Shown in pieces: positions 1 to 10,979 of a stretch of DNA of 64,000 bases (position 1 is the stretch's first letter; the number at the start of each line of letters is the position of its first letter). Both the position numbers and the translations under genes were made by a program. Under the pieces are notes generated by a model that did no database searches, was not told where the DNA came from, and saw only the letters and a program-made list of their open reading frames with translations. Origin of the DNA: Myrica gale. Lineage: Eukaryota; Streptophyta; Magnoliopsida; Fagales; Myricaceae. The stretch lies in the NCBI GenBank assembly GCA_963930655.1, contig OZ005621.1, forward strand, positions 19,951,001 through 20,015,000. The letters run 5' to 3'.

Positions 1-631
1 CTATTTCCTCCTTCTGAAAAAATGGGTACCGATAGGGTCTCACTGAGATGGGAGGTATTCCTTCTTTAAGAATAATAGAGTGGTCATGTGACCTCATTTG
101 TGGTAGTCCAGTAGGTTCGACAAACACCTGGGCATACTGCAGTAGGAGTGTTTCCACATCTGGTAATACCTCAGTGCTGCCCAATTCCACTGGTTCCAGC
201 AACTGTAGTAAAATGCCCCTCTGCTCAGATTTAGGCACTTCTGTCATCTCCCTTTCCTCCATTAGTTGTGTAGGATTCAAACCTTGCAACACAATCTGCT
301 TCCCTTGCCAACTGAACTGCATAGTCAAGTCTGAGAAATTCCACAAAATCTGCCCCAGTGACCTTAGCCAATATACACCCAGCACCATATCACACCCAGC
401 TAATGACAACACATAGGTGTCAGTTGTGAAAGAGTTCCCTTGTATCTGTAACTTAAGAGCTTCCTTCCTCCCTTCACTGCCAATCAACTCTCCATTAGCC
501 ACCCGGACTTTAATGTTCTCTCCTCTTTCTATCTTTAACTGGGCTTTTTGTACAATTAGAGGGTCTAAAAAATTGTGTGTACTGCCTGAATCAATCAGTA
601 TCACCACCTGTTGTTCCCCCCACTCTTCCAA
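1..631 (-). CDS. pol: Pol N-terminal part (protease, start of RT), partial
   Basis: Minus-strand frame, open to the window edge and equivalent to 38198-38828 of the complete element. It holds the aspartic protease motif [12 protein letters not shown] near its start and runs into the region before reverse transcriptase. It overlaps the gag frame by 41 bases in a different frame. The first ATG-like position is weak (the frame opens at TTG), so it is probably made as part of a Gag-Pol product. It is cut by the window, not by mutation. Confidence 0.8.
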   Translation of the reverse strand, partial: MEEWGEQQVVILIDSGSTHNFLDPLIVQKAQLKIERGENIKVRVANGELIGSEGRKEALKLQIQGNSFTTDTYVLSLAGCDMVLGVYWLRSLGQILWNFSDLTMQFSWQGKQIVLQGLNPTQLMEEREMTEVPKSEQRGILLQLLEPVELGSTEVLPDVETLLLQYAQVFVEPTGLPQMRSHDHSIILKEGIPPISVRPYRYPFFQKEEI

Positions 632-1760
632 TTACCCTCATGGTTTTAGGGTTCATAGACCCTGTCAAAGCATGTAAGGAAATCTCTGGATTTCCTTCCT
701 CCACCTCCACCTTCGAGCCATCCTCTAATTCTGTTTCCTCTTCTAACTCCACCTCTTCGGTTTCCCAACATTCCATAATGAACAACTTAGGATTCTTACA
801 AACATGTTTTGAATGCCACTTCTCATCACAGTTATAACACAGTCCCTTCTCCCTCTTTTCCTTCATTTGATTGGGTGTGAGTTTTTGGATTGGATACGTT
901 TTTCTGTTGGCATTTGGGTTATGGGCATTACTGGTGGGATGGTTTGAATAGTTTGAGTTGCTGTTTGGATGATGTGAGGTTGAATGGTATGTGGTTGGTG
1001 TAGGCAGTAGACCCCTAGGGTTCTTCTTGTTAAGTAACACATGTTCTTCTTGAATTTTTGCTAATCCATAAGCAACAATCAGGTTAGGGGGACTGAACAT
1101 CCTGACAGGTAACCTGATCTCATCTTTTAGCCCACTTAAAAAACAACTTAACTTGTACCCTTCAGTCAAGCCTCTTAGTCGATTAGACAAGGCTTCAAAC
1201 TGTCCCTTGTAGTTCTCTACACTCCCAGTTTGTCTTAATCGAGTCAACATCTCCATAGGGTCATCATATGAGCTTGGGCCAAATCTGATTTGAAGAGCTT
1301 GTACAAAACTCTCCCAATCCCTTATACCTCCAGAATTCTCTAGATCCTGGAACCATACAAGGGCAGTTCCCTCCATGTGATAGGAAGCTAGTAAAATTCG
1401 ATGATTCATGGGAGTCTTATGAAAGCTAAAAAACTGAGTGGCTTTGTACAACCAACCATTCGGATCAGTTCCATCAAACTTGGGAAAATCCAGCTTCACT
1501 GACCTGAATTGAAGACCACCAGGATCTCCACCTCCTCCATTTCCTCCACTGCCTCCACTTCCACTTGCTGGGGAACTCAAAGCAGAAATTACAGATACTA
1601 CCTCCGTCTCCTTCTCTTTGGCTTTGAGTAAGACTTGCATATTCATTGTCAGATTTGCAAGCTGTTGTAGTACACTGTGCATATTTTGCTTCTGATCGTC
1701 TTGTTCTTTCTTCAACAGAGAAATGTTCTCCATGATCTCCTGATAACGAGTATCCACCAT
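591..1760 (-). CDS. gag: Gag protein of Ty3 element, copy A
   Basis: A 389-residue capsid/nucleocapsid frame identical to 38788-39957. I chose the ATG at 1760-1758 because the longer frame upstream runs through the primer-binding site and into the LTR, which should not be coding. It shows the retrotransposon Gag core in the middle (motifs WLYKATQFF and WFQDLE), a Ser/Asn/His-rich linker, then one CCHC zinc knuckle (CYNC-x4-H-x4-C) that would bind RNA, and an acidic tail. Confidence 0.85.
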   Translation of the reverse strand: MVDTRYQEIMENISLLKKEQDDQKQNMHSVLQQLANLTMNMQVLLKAKEKETEVVSVISALSSPASGSGGSGGNGGGGDPGGLQFRSVKLDFPKFDGTDPNGWLYKATQFFSFHKTPMNHRILLASYHMEGTALVWFQDLENSGGIRDWESFVQALQIRFGPSSYDDPMEMLTRLRQTGSVENYKGQFEALSNRLRGLTEGYKLSCFLSGLKDEIRLPVRMFSPPNLIVAYGLAKIQEEHVLLNKKNPRGLLPTPTTYHSTSHHPNSNSNYSNHPTSNAHNPNANRKTYPIQKLTPNQMKEKREKGLCYNCDEKWHSKHVCKNPKLFIMECWETEEVELEEETELEDGSKVEVEEGNPEISLHALTGSMNPKTMRVIGRVGGTTGGDTD

Positions 1761-1771
1761 GGCTGGATCTT

Positions 1772-1784
1772 GGCTCTGATACCA
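1772..1784 (-). other. Primer-binding site, copy A
   Basis: Minus-strand TGGTATCAGAGCC, two bases inside the LTR, matches the primer-binding site complementary to the 3' end of plant initiator-Met tRNA. It fixes the element orientation as minus and this LTR as the 5' LTR. Confidence 0.9.
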
Positions 1785-1786
1785 AA

Positions 1787-2377
1787 TGTAACACTCTGTT
1801 TGGATTAGTGTAATTTGAAGCAAGGCTTCCGACTGTTTGTAATATTAGAATCAAGAATGAGAATAAGGAATCTGTGTTGGATGTAAATTGAACGTGATAG
1901 ACTGAATTGGAAAGGCCAAATTCGAGGTTTGGCCAACCTCCTTACAGACTGGGAGAGAAGAAGAAGATAACAATGAAATCCAAATATTCGATCCCCTCTA
2001 ACAAACTAACTGCTTCTTTATATATCAGAAGCTTCTTACATGCCTAAGGACCACTTCCTAACATATCGCATGGACCTTGTTCTTACATTCTACAACCCAC
2101 ACGACACACACCACTAAAGGCCAACTTAAAGGCGAGGCCCATTGACTTAAGCGAATAACTCACGCTTCAGCCCATTCCTCACACTGCTTCTCCAGCCCAA
2201 CACCACATGTAATGCCCAGCCCATCCGACAGCCAGCACACACGTGAATACAAACTCCTCGTACCCTTATGCTTCTCGTAAGTTCCAGTGTCTTCAATCTC
2301 CCCCAATTTCTCGACGACATCCCAAATCCCTTCACACGAACCCTAACCCCCTTCTCCTTCCCTGTAGGCTTGTGACA
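1787..2377 (-). repeat. 5' LTR of Ty3 element, copy A (591 bp)
   Basis: Begins TG and ends CA, and is identical to the LTR at 39984-40574. A TATATAAAG box on the minus strand is present near 2017-2027. This LTR carries the same two bases that distinguish the 5' LTR from the 3' LTR in the complete copy, confirming that it is the 5' LTR equivalent. Confidence 0.92.
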
Positions 2378-2382
2378 TACAC

Positions 2383-4670
2383 ACCATATGGGGGTCGAGT
2401 CCTATACCATTTTGAAGGTCAAGTCAAAAGGAATTTTTAGGTTGAACGGTTTAAGGTTTGTTGATTATTTTATAGGGTATGGTTAGTTTCGTAAAGAGGA
2501 AGATCTATAATACTGCAACTCCCATGAATTAAAAGTTACAGTGCAATTGGGCCAAGGCTAGAACTTTTAGAAGATTTCCAAGTGTGACAGGGTTTATTTT
2601 CTTTAAACCTACGTTAGCCCTTTATTGGATTTAAATGAGGTGTACATGTGGTGACCGTCAGATTTGAGCCTCAAAATCTCAGCCCTCCCTTAACAAACTT
2701 CGCACCATTAACCTTCGCACAGAATCCAATCCCTGACCTAACCAATCCAACGGGTGACCATTTCCGGTTGATCAAAGGAAAAAGAAATAATAATACACCG
2801 GCACAACAGTGTCCAACAAATGCAAGAAAATCCAAGAAAAAGAAAAACTAACATGTGTGGATCCTTTTCCCCTTCCCCACAGTAATCAAGAAAAGATGAA
2901 TAGGAATCAAAAGAAACAAATCCTTTATATTCTTCTGAACCCAGCAAATCGTGGCAAGCTTCGCAGATTGGTGATAAGAAAGTATACCTTTACTGTATTG
3001 ATAGCGTATGTACGTATAGTTGCATCAACAGGGTTCACAACTAAGTCCTTTAAGCACTCAACACGATTTCCGCAATGCGGATTCACTTCGGCAAATCGTA
3101 GAAGTTCTCCAAGATTTCCTTTTAGAAGACTAAACCTGCAACCCGCGGGCTCCCTCAAGAATGCCTACCAGCATAATTGGTGAAAGATAGAACTTATATG
3201 CAGGGTAGGAACCGAAGGAACGGAACCGGAATTGCCTATTCCGGTTTCCGTTCCGGTACCCACCGGAATTGTGATTTTCATTATGTATTCCGGATTGGAA
3301 CCGAAATGTATTTGAAGCAACCGGATTTACACTTTTACCCTGGTTATGCACGTACGACTTTCTTTTGTAAAACGTAAATATCAAAGTCAACGGTTAATGG
3401 GACACATCAATGGGAACGTGGCAGCTGAGGTGGAGCTGACTGGACCAATGCTGAAGTGGAAGTGCTGACTGGATGGGAACGGGCTGGGCTTTATCTACGA
3501 GACCCAAAGAGAGGATCCAAATAAAAAGGCCCAATGAGAAGCTGACCTAATAAGAGACAGGATGTTGCAAACATGCAGAATTCATTGTGATTGCCGAATT
3601 CATTGAATGCATAAAGAATATCTGTGATTTCTTAATTCATTTAAGTTAATGGAATGATTTCCGAATTCATTAATTTTTTTCGTATGAATATTTTTGTAGG
3701 TCTTATTATTAGAATTTCCAATGGGAAAGAATGATCATGTCATCCGGCTAGTATAATTGATTAAAGTTGGAGCTATTTTTAACCGATCTATCACAGCATC
3801 CGTTGGGTGAAGAGCCTGAGAGAGCTATACTTGAAGTCCAGCATTTGGGGATTGTTGAAAGGTCCAAGTTCTCCTTTCTTCCTCATGCAAGCAAAGTAAA
3901 CAAGCTAGAACTTAAAGTCCTCCCCATAGGGGATTTCTCCGATGTAATTGTTAGTCGTCATCGTTCAATATCTTTTGTTTCCTAGTTTGATTATTAGTGA
4001 GAGAGAGAATGTGTGTACCTTCCCTGTTTTTTTCTTTCTCTATTTATCTTTCTTCTTTTCTTTCTGGGTCGGAGCTTCCTAGGCCTCGGCCCGTTCTCTC
4101 CCTTTTCCTTTATTATGGTTTCTTGTTATCATGAGCCCTTTGTCCTTCATTAATTAAGTAGGGCCAACTTTTTTCATTATTTATCCTCATTGGTCTTCAG
4201 TAAGGCAGTTCATGTTTACTCATTTAATGGCTGAATTTTATTCTCCCTAGCATCAACTTGCCAGGAAATCAGATGGTTAACTCCACTTTACTTTTTATGC
4301 TAGACGTGATCCTCATTTTAGAGGGTTGTTAGCCTTTCCCTTATGGCTAAGTTCTTCCGTCGGCAAAAACTTTGTATGTATTCGAATGAGCCTATGCTCG
4401 ACCCAGTATCCGCTTCATTTCTCATTAGGCCTCAATAACCTTTATAAGGGCCGAAAAATCTATCCCCATCAAAAGTTATTAACTTTAAATGAATTTTTGA
4501 AACCTTATAAGTAGTTTCTTTTAATTATTTCCATCTTGCAATCTCACAGTCAAAGATCAAAATAAAACAAATATTTTCTATTTATTTGGTTTAATTTTTT
4601 TATTTATATATTGTTCTTCGTCACGTAGTTCAATCTTATGAATTAGACATAATTGACTTTAATTTGTGCA
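2383..4670. other. Non-genic, repeat-derived stretch (copy A)
   Basis: No complete gene is visible. It contains one arm of a direct repeat (3066-3360), a GC-rich patch with repeated CCGGAA/TTCCGG words near 3205-3310 that looks like a decayed hAT-type terminal region, and a 72-codon frame at 3767-3985 that I do not recognise. The frame is uninterrupted but lacks any family motif I know, so I do not call it a gene. Copy B of the same DNA is 40580-42867. Confidence 0.6.
3066..3360. repeat. Direct repeat, arm 1 (partner 4978-5200)
   Basis: The stretches cggattcacttcgg and agatttccttttagaagac, then gcaacccgcgggctccctc, recur in the same order at 4978-5200 with scattered changes. A second block (aaccggatttacactt to ttatgcacgta) also recurs. 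The arm-1 interior has extra sequence near 3180-3300. On the minus strand arm 1 reads as an open frame for about 75 codons that I cannot assign to a family. In copy B the arms are 41263-41557 and 43175-43397. Confidence 0.7.
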
Positions 4671-4977
4671 ACAGATTTTTCCAGTTACTTAAACGAGAAA
4701 AGGTCACTCTTTTTACATAATTATACTCTTCGGCCAATTAGAACATATCTTAATCGTTATCCCAAATTGTAACTCATTGTGGTGCATAACTTACTACTAA
4801 GATATAGGCCACGCAACATTTTAGGTTTTTTTTGTAGATTTATTTTCCGGAGGAAATTTACATTTTATACCCTCTAATTAAAATATATTTTATAATTTGC
4901 CTTCAAAATATCAAACTTTACACATTTCACTTTAAACTACTGATTAATTCAACAATTTTGGACAGACTGTGTTTTCA

Positions 4978-5200
4978 ACGATTTCCGAGGACCGCAGTGC
5001 GGATTCACTTCGGCTAATCGTAGAAGCTCTCCAAGATTTCCTTTTAGAAGACTTATGCCTAAACCTGCAACCCACGGGCTCCCTCGAGAATGCCTACCAG
5101 CATTGGTCAACCGTCAAGGACGTAGGAACCAAACTCCAACGCCCATGTATTTGAAGCAACCGGATTTACACTTCTACCCCGGTTATGCACGTATCACTTT
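4978..5200. repeat. Direct repeat, arm 2 (partner 3066-3360)
   Basis: Shorter partner of the repeat above, lying inside the long inverted-repeat element at 4671-8245. It contains a few extra bases (tatgc after agaagactt) relative to arm 1, so the possible minus-strand reading frame is not conserved between the arms. Confidence 0.7.
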
Positions 5201-5727
5201 TCTTGCTCGTAATTAATATATAATTGAGAAAATAATAATAATTAACAATTTCTAACTACCAACAATTAACGCAATATTATATCTTAAAATATCAAATTTG
5301 ATACATTATACCCCAAACAATTAATAGATTGACAATTTACATCCAAATTTAAGATCTTACCTTTAAAATCATAAAAAGATTGGTCACATGACATAGTCTT
5401 AATGGTAATGATGGGATAAGATATGGTCGGCCCAGTAATATAAAAAGTTTGAGGTTCAGTGACCTTCATAACGGCCTAAACAACCTATTAAAGAAATAAA
5501 ATTCTTGTGTGATTCTGTAACATACTGGGATTCTACCTCTTCTACATATTTGGAAGAGTTCCGGTCTTTAACTTATCATAGTTGAATAATGAGAGTCTCA
5601 ACCCACCCTCAAGGAGTTCAATCCTAACGTAATCATTCTCTGGCTTTATAAAAAGACAAGGTATACACTCAAAATTCTCATGCTCTGATTACTAGTTTTC
5701 CTATCATTATTTTATAATCTCCTTGAC

Positions 5728-7791
5728 TAGAGGCAGATCCAGGGGATACGGGCGGGGGCGGCTGCCCCCACACTGACCCAGGCCTACTTCCAGGGGCGGG
5801 ACTGGGCCAGCGAGGGCACACCCACTGGCCCAGTCCGTTTCACCCTCTGATTTAAAAAAAAAAAAAATCAGACATCTCTTTCTCACTTTGCGATCTCTCT
5901 GTGTCTCCCTCAGTCCTCACAGCTCAGCAGTCTCTCTCACTGCTCACTGCCGCCGCTGCCACTACCCCGTCTGCCGTCCCCCGCCGCACGCCCACCATCC
6001 CCGGCAGATCGGCGGCGCCGCCGACCCTGGTAAGCCCAGCTCCACCTCTGATCTCTCTCATTCATATATTGTAGCACAGTAAGTTCTTGGCTAACTTTTT
6101 TCATTGTAACATTATTGGTTGACCCTTGTGGTGGACATAGATTTATTATTTCTCCAAGGATGCAGGAAATTTCCCATGTATAGAGACCTGTCAAATACAC
6201 CATTTTTTGACTACTCTATTTGTGTGGTCCATTATCACTTTAACTGCACTAATACATAAATTATGTAGGTTCTCATTAATTTATCATTTGCCAATTAAAA
6301 ATGAAAGCACAGAAATATTGTTTTTAATTGATCTAATTTATTATTGAGATTATTTTGAACAAAAAAATAGCTGATTGCATCAATGCTTTTTGACAGAAGA
6401 AGATTTCTTATCTTCATATAACCATCAAACTCCATAATTATTGATGGATGTTAAGAATTGTCTTCCTCATATCATATGCTGATTGACATTTTAAATTGTT
6501 TCGTTTTGTTTTGTTTTGTTCTTTTTAGATAATAAATATGTTTTTGATAAAAAAAAGTCACGAAGCATGTCCTAATGTGGCTACTACTCTAATGAGGATT
6601 CTAGTTCGAAAAGACCTCGTCCTTTGTTGAGTTCGGATGATATTATTTATGACCTAGGGTTGCGTAAATCTATTAACTCGTATGATGCTAGGATTCAAGA
6701 TCAAGTCCGTAGGGAGTACTTGATCAAAGGTGTTTTTCAACCTCGTGACTATGTTTTTCCTAATAGGAAATGTGGGAAGAATTAAGGGGTTTTAGGGAGA
6801 TGTGGTACAAAGATTATTCATGGTTAGAATATAGTGTATCAGAGGATGCATCTTATTGTTTGTGGTGTTATCTATTTAGGCGACCTAAAGGAGCACAATC
6901 CGGGAAATATGTGTTTATATCTAAGGGATTTAATAACTGGAAAAAGTCGCTGGAAAGATTTAATGAACATGTTGTCGGACATGATAGTGCTCACAATGAA
7001 GTTAGACAAAAATGTGAAGCACTCATGAATCAGCGACAAAGTGTGTCACACGTATTATCCGCACATGGGCACGAGCAAGAGAATTCTTATCGTATTCGAT
7101 TAACAACGATTTTAGATTGCATTCGTTTTCTTTTGGGGCAATGATTATCTTTTCGTGGTCATGATGAGTCCAAGAGTGCATTGAGGCATGGCAATTTTTG
7201 TAAGCTTTTGAAATGGTACAACTTACGTAAAAAAAAGGTTGCTAAGACAATTAATATAAATGCTTCTGGAAACAACTAAATGACTTGTCCAACTATTCAG
7301 AAGGAAATGATGAGTGCTTGTACAACACAAACCACACTTGCTATCATTAAAGACATTAGGGATGAATTTTTTTTCTTTTATGGTTGATGAGTCTCGAAAT
7401 AGTTTAGTGAATGAGCAAATGACAGTGGTTTTGAGATATGTGAACAAAAGTGGATAGTTGATTGAACGGTTTCTTGGTGTGAAACATATTACTGACACAT
7501 GCTCTCAATCCTTAAAAACTGTTATAGATAAATTGTTTGCAAGACACGGGTTATCAATACCCAGATTGAGAGGTCAAGGGTAAGATGGGGCTTCAAAGAT
7601 CGAATTTCCATAGAATCCAATTATCATTTCTTAGTATTAGCAAATAGTACAGTAAATTTATTTCATTATTTTTAATTCTTTAATTTGCGATATTGTAATT
7701 TTAAGACACTTTTTACATTATGTGAGATTTTTTTTGTCATTCTCCCTTAGAAATTCGACCCCACTCATTTTATATCTTAGATACGCCATTG
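5728..7791 (+). mobile_element. hAT transposon, decayed but with both ends and target duplication (copy A)
   Basis: The 8-bp direct repeat TCCTTGAC flanks it at 5720-5727 and 7792-7799, the duplication size made by hAT transposases. The ends are imperfect inverted repeats (TAGAGGCAGATCCAGG at the left; CAATGGCGTATCTAAG read inward from the right), both close to the GGCGGATCC end motif of plant hAT elements with TTF-type zinc fingers. The 2064-bp element holds transposase remnants and cannot move on its own. Confidence 0.85.
6551..7598 (+). pseudogene. hAT transposase remnant (TTF zinc finger and DUF4371 region)
   Basis: Reading across frames gives the N-terminal part of a plant hAT transposase: a segment with RREYLIKGVFQPRDYVFPN, then a zinc-finger-like block (WLEYSVSEDASYCLWCYLF, GFNNWKKSLERFNEHV) at 6770-7144, then a DUF4371-like part (RGHDESKSALRHGNF, VDESRNS, GVKHITDTC, RLRGQG). 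Stops and frameshifts lie at about 6783, 7142, 7280 and 7457, and the C-terminal dimerisation domain is absent. It is not functional. Copy B is 44748-45795. Confidence 0.8.
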
Positions 7792-8410
7792 TCCTTGACT
7801 TAAGCATCAAAGGTTCTTTTCCGTTGCCACACTAGTTCTCGTTTACATATTATAGCATTGGATTCGGGCCCGCTAATCTTTCTATCACGTGGTTATTTTT
7901 GGAATCATCACGTAAAATATTATAACATAGAATATGAAGTGTGAATTTATTAATAGTTTAAGGTGTAACGTGTAAAGTTTGATTTTTTGTAAGGCAAATT
8001 GCAAAACATATGCTAATGAGAGGGTATAAAATGTAAATGTGCTGGAAAAAATAAATAAATCCACCGCGTAACTAAATAAAATGTTGCGTGGCCTATATCT
8101 TGGTAGCAAGGTATGCAGCACCACCTGGAGTTAGCAATAAGTTACAATTTAGGGTAACAATTAAGATATGTTCTTATTAGCCGAAGAGTGTAATTATGTG
8201 GAAAGTGTGATCTTCTCTCGCTTAAGTAACGAGAAAAATATGTTACATTCGACTTTTGTGCACAGACTTGACTCAATTGAGAAAGTATTGATAGGACTGG
8301 AAAGGCAATGACAAAATCTAGGCCCTTAATTTGATCCTAAAATTCAAATATCAGATGAGTTATATAGTCACTAACAAGAGGAATAATTCAAATTTAAACC
8401 CACTTACGGA

Positions 8411-8568
8411 TAGGGTTGTGCATCGAAAATTTCGGATTCGGAAGGGACCAATCCGAATCTGAAATTTTTGGATAACAAATTTCACTTCTAAATCCGATCC
8501 AAAATGCACTAATATCCGACTCAGTCGGTCAAAGCGGATTAGGATCAGATTCGGAGTTGGACCAGCGT
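8411..8568. mobile_element. Fragment of another hAT-type element end
   Basis: Starts TAGGGTTGTGCATCG, a typical plant hAT terminal motif, followed by the usual run of TTCGGATTCGG-type words. No matching right end or target duplication was found beyond the younger insertion at 8577, so this seems to be a one-ended remnant. Confidence 0.45.
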
Positions 8569-8576
8569 CCCATACT

Positions 8577-9278
8577 TAGGGCCGAAACCGATTGGGCCCG
8601 GCCGGTTTTGGGATAGCCCAGTTCGGCTGTTGGCCCAAAAAATTTCAGAACCGAGGGCCTCGGTTCAGCCCACGGTTTTGGGGGCCCAAGGCGCCGAACC
8701 GTGGTCCCCCAGGTAATTTCGCTATTTTTTTTAAACCCCCCCTTTTAATTTATTTCCCAGTTCCCCTCCCCTTCCCCTCTTCACGACCCTTCCCCCTCCC
8801 CCTCCCCCTTTCAGATCTGACTTTCTCACCCAGTTCCCCTCCCCCTTCTCTCTCAGATCTGCTCTCTCACAATATGCTCTCTCTCTCTCTCTCAGATCTC
8901 CCTCTCCCTCGTCCTCTCTCTCTCTTAGTCTAGTACGATTTGGGCAGTTGTTATTGGCTGCTATTTGGGTTGTTGGTGGTGGCTGCGATTTGGGTGGTTG
9001 GTGGTGGCTGCGATTTGGGTTGGTGGTGGTGATTAGTTGTGATATGGGTTGTTGGTGGTGGCTGCGATTTGAGGGATTCGGGTTGTTGGTGGTGGTGACT
9101 TAGGCGATTTGAGTGCATAGGGATCGACCGAACACCTACCGCCGCCGAATGTCGTCGGTCCGGCCGGTCTAAAGACCTCTCGGTGCAGTTGTAAGTCCCT
9201 ATTTTTCATCAACCGAACCCCTCGGTTCGGTTGACGGTAGGGGCTGAAAATCGAACCAGGTGTCGGTTTTCACCCCTA
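8577..9278. mobile_element. Non-autonomous hAT element, 702 bp (copy A)
   Basis: Flanked by the 8-bp duplication CCCATACT (8569-8576 and 9279-9286). The ends are short inverted repeats: TAGGGCCGAAACCGA on the left and TAGGGGTGAAAACCGAC read inward from the right. The interior is low complexity: C/T-rich at 8735-8930, then repeated GGTTGTTGGTGGTGGCTGCGA units at 8940-9095. No transposase is encoded; the open frame inside it is a product of base composition. Confidence 0.8.
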
Positions 9279-9286
9279 CCCATACT

Positions 9287-10780
9287 AGAGCCACCCAAGG
9301 TACTACACACCTCTTTCCGTGCAAACAAGCTAAGACACCCACCTGTTCAAGTGTTGGGCCGCTGGCACTGGGGAAAGCAAGAAAGCAATACAGGCAGCGA
9401 GAACAAGGAAGGAGATCGAGGGTTTCAGATCAGATGCCATCAACAAGGAGGGGGAAAACCTGCAGGAGACAAACTTGGTCTGAGGCAGTTTTTCCACTGT
9501 CGTTTTCTTGGTTGATGTCGTTTGCAGTCGTGTTGAGATTCCCTTTTAAAAGATAGGGAAAAGGAATTCTACCTAATTGAAAATTACATGTAAACGGATT
9601 GACTCTTTTACCCTCGACATGAACGAAGATCTACAATTTCACCTTCCAATAGGTTGGATGCAACCAATTGACTTTGAATAGTTGTTTATAACAAGGAAGC
9701 ATATTGGAAAGATTAGTTAAATCCAATGACTCTCCCTGTAAATCCTCATCCAGAACCATATATAATATCTGGGAAATTTCAGGTCCGGAGAGTTTTAAGA
9801 GTTAATCACTTGTCACGAGATAAAATAGTAATTTCAATAATATTATTGCATACAAATATTATATTTGAAATTCTTTTGTCGAGATCTAGAACACTGCTCA
9901 CGAATCACGATTACGGCATGACACATTCTTTAATTTTTAGATATTGTATTTGAGTGTAAACATTTATATGTATTGTTTATTTTAGCAAAACCCATGATTA
10001 AGTTGGTTTTGTTTAATTGCCCTAGGTGCATGAGGAAATATTAAACCATTTTTGTATAATTAATTTTCTCAATTTTCGTATTTTTTTGCTAGTTATGTGA
10101 TAAACCCATATCAGCAGCTAATTACTTATTTATTCAATTTCACTTGAATAAGTAAAATTTATTACAAAAAACCAAGTTTCAAACTCAAATTAAAACAATA
10201 AAGAATTTGGATGATAAAAAGAAAACTCCAATTATTTGATGTTTACAGGATTACAATCGACATGCAGCCAACCAGCAGAACAAAAAAACAAATTATGTTG
10301 GAGGTAGTGTAGATTCTTTTAAGATTGGTGAAAAGTTTGTTCAAAGTTGTTGGAGTTTGTAAAAAGATATTGTAGTTGATAAAAAAGTGATTATGATAGA
10401 CAAATAGAGGAATGCTAGTTTTCGCCAAATTTTCGAACTAAATAAAATCCGGTAAAAAAGTCTAGTTATCAAAACTAAAATTTCCCTGAGAAACATCATA
10501 TAAATGTATTACTATGAAAATAAACTCAATTTTCTATATAATCATGAAGAAAAAATGTTAATCTTTTATATTAACTTGTATCAGTCAATATCAAGACTTT
10601 AGTTTAATTTTCTACCCAAATTGTATATTCATATTCAGGTAATATATTCCATATTTGGAGTCTATAGTGTCTCTCTCCTTGTTAACGACAATACATTTAT
10701 TTCATCTTAACCATCTCTCATCTCTATCAACCAGAAGTTCTTCAATGCATTCGATTTTCTCTTCGCTCATCTGAGACTAT
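9287..10780. other. No gene seen (copy A)
   Basis: AT-rich intergenic DNA. I see no coding frame with a recognisable motif, no RNA gene and no clear transposon end. The same DNA is at 47484-48977. Confidence 0.6.
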
Positions 10781-10979
10781 GGGCATGTTTGACCCCTAAA
10801 TAATTGGGGTCAAATATTTGGGTTTAATACTAAAAAATTATTCACATGATTTTTTATTATTATAATATTTATTAAAAATCTTCTCTCTCTTCACTTTTTC
10901 ACCAACCCCCATAACATTTCTTTACTTTATAATATTTCTCAAACCCCAATACCCAAAATTTTCACCCTCAAACATCCCC
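10781..10979. mobile_element. Short MITE with GGGCATGTTTGA-type ends (copy A)
   Basis: The left end GGGCATGTTTGACCCC and the right end, GGGGATGTTTGAGGG read inward, form imperfect terminal inverted repeats around a 199-bp AT-rich core. No target duplication could be confirmed. Copy B is 48978-49176. A related but more decayed sequence seems to lie near 16325-16480. Confidence 0.5.

Larger units (their letters stand above)
1..2377 (-). mobile_element. Ty3 chromodomain-type LTR retrotransposon, copy A, cut by the window edge
   Basis: This is the 5' part of an element on the minus strand: the start of pol, all of gag, the primer-binding site (1772-1784) and the 5' LTR (1787-2377). It is identical to 38198-40574 of the complete copy, where the domains are described. 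The base string TACAC right after the LTR (2378-2382) is the target duplication seen on both sides of the complete copy. The rest of pol and the 3' LTR would lie to the left of the window. Confidence 0.93.
4671..8245. mobile_element. Long inverted-repeat element, probably Mutator-like, carrying a nested hAT (copy A)
   Basis: Bases 4671-4955 and the reverse complement of 7941-8245 are about 80 percent alike by eye. Both share, in order, a GTTACTTAA block, an ACTCTTCGGC block, GATATAGGCCACGCAACATTTTA and ACATTTTATACCCTCT. Arms of about 300 bp around a non-coding core suggest a Mutator-type or foldback element. I could not find a target duplication, so the exact ends are unknown. Without the nested hAT element the core is only about 0.9 kb and holds no transposase. 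Confidence 0.6.

Noticed and set aside
48..837. Three plus-strand open frames (48-416, 417-677, 577-837; repeated at 38245-39034)
   Set aside because: They are antisense shadows of the Ty3 pol and gag frames on the minus strand.
1474..1854. 126-codon minus frame overlapping gag
   Set aside because: A shifted frame of gag with low-complexity Trp/Arg repeats and a start in the LTR; not coding.
8592..8933. 113-codon plus frame rich in Pro/Leu/Ser
   Set aside because: It is the CT-rich filler of a non-autonomous hAT element; composition explains the open frame.
8403..9290. One hAT element running from TAGGGTTGTGCATCG at 8411 to 9278
   Set aside because: The 8-bp duplication CCCATACT sits at 8569 and 9279, which defines the shorter element; flanks of 8411 do not match the right side.
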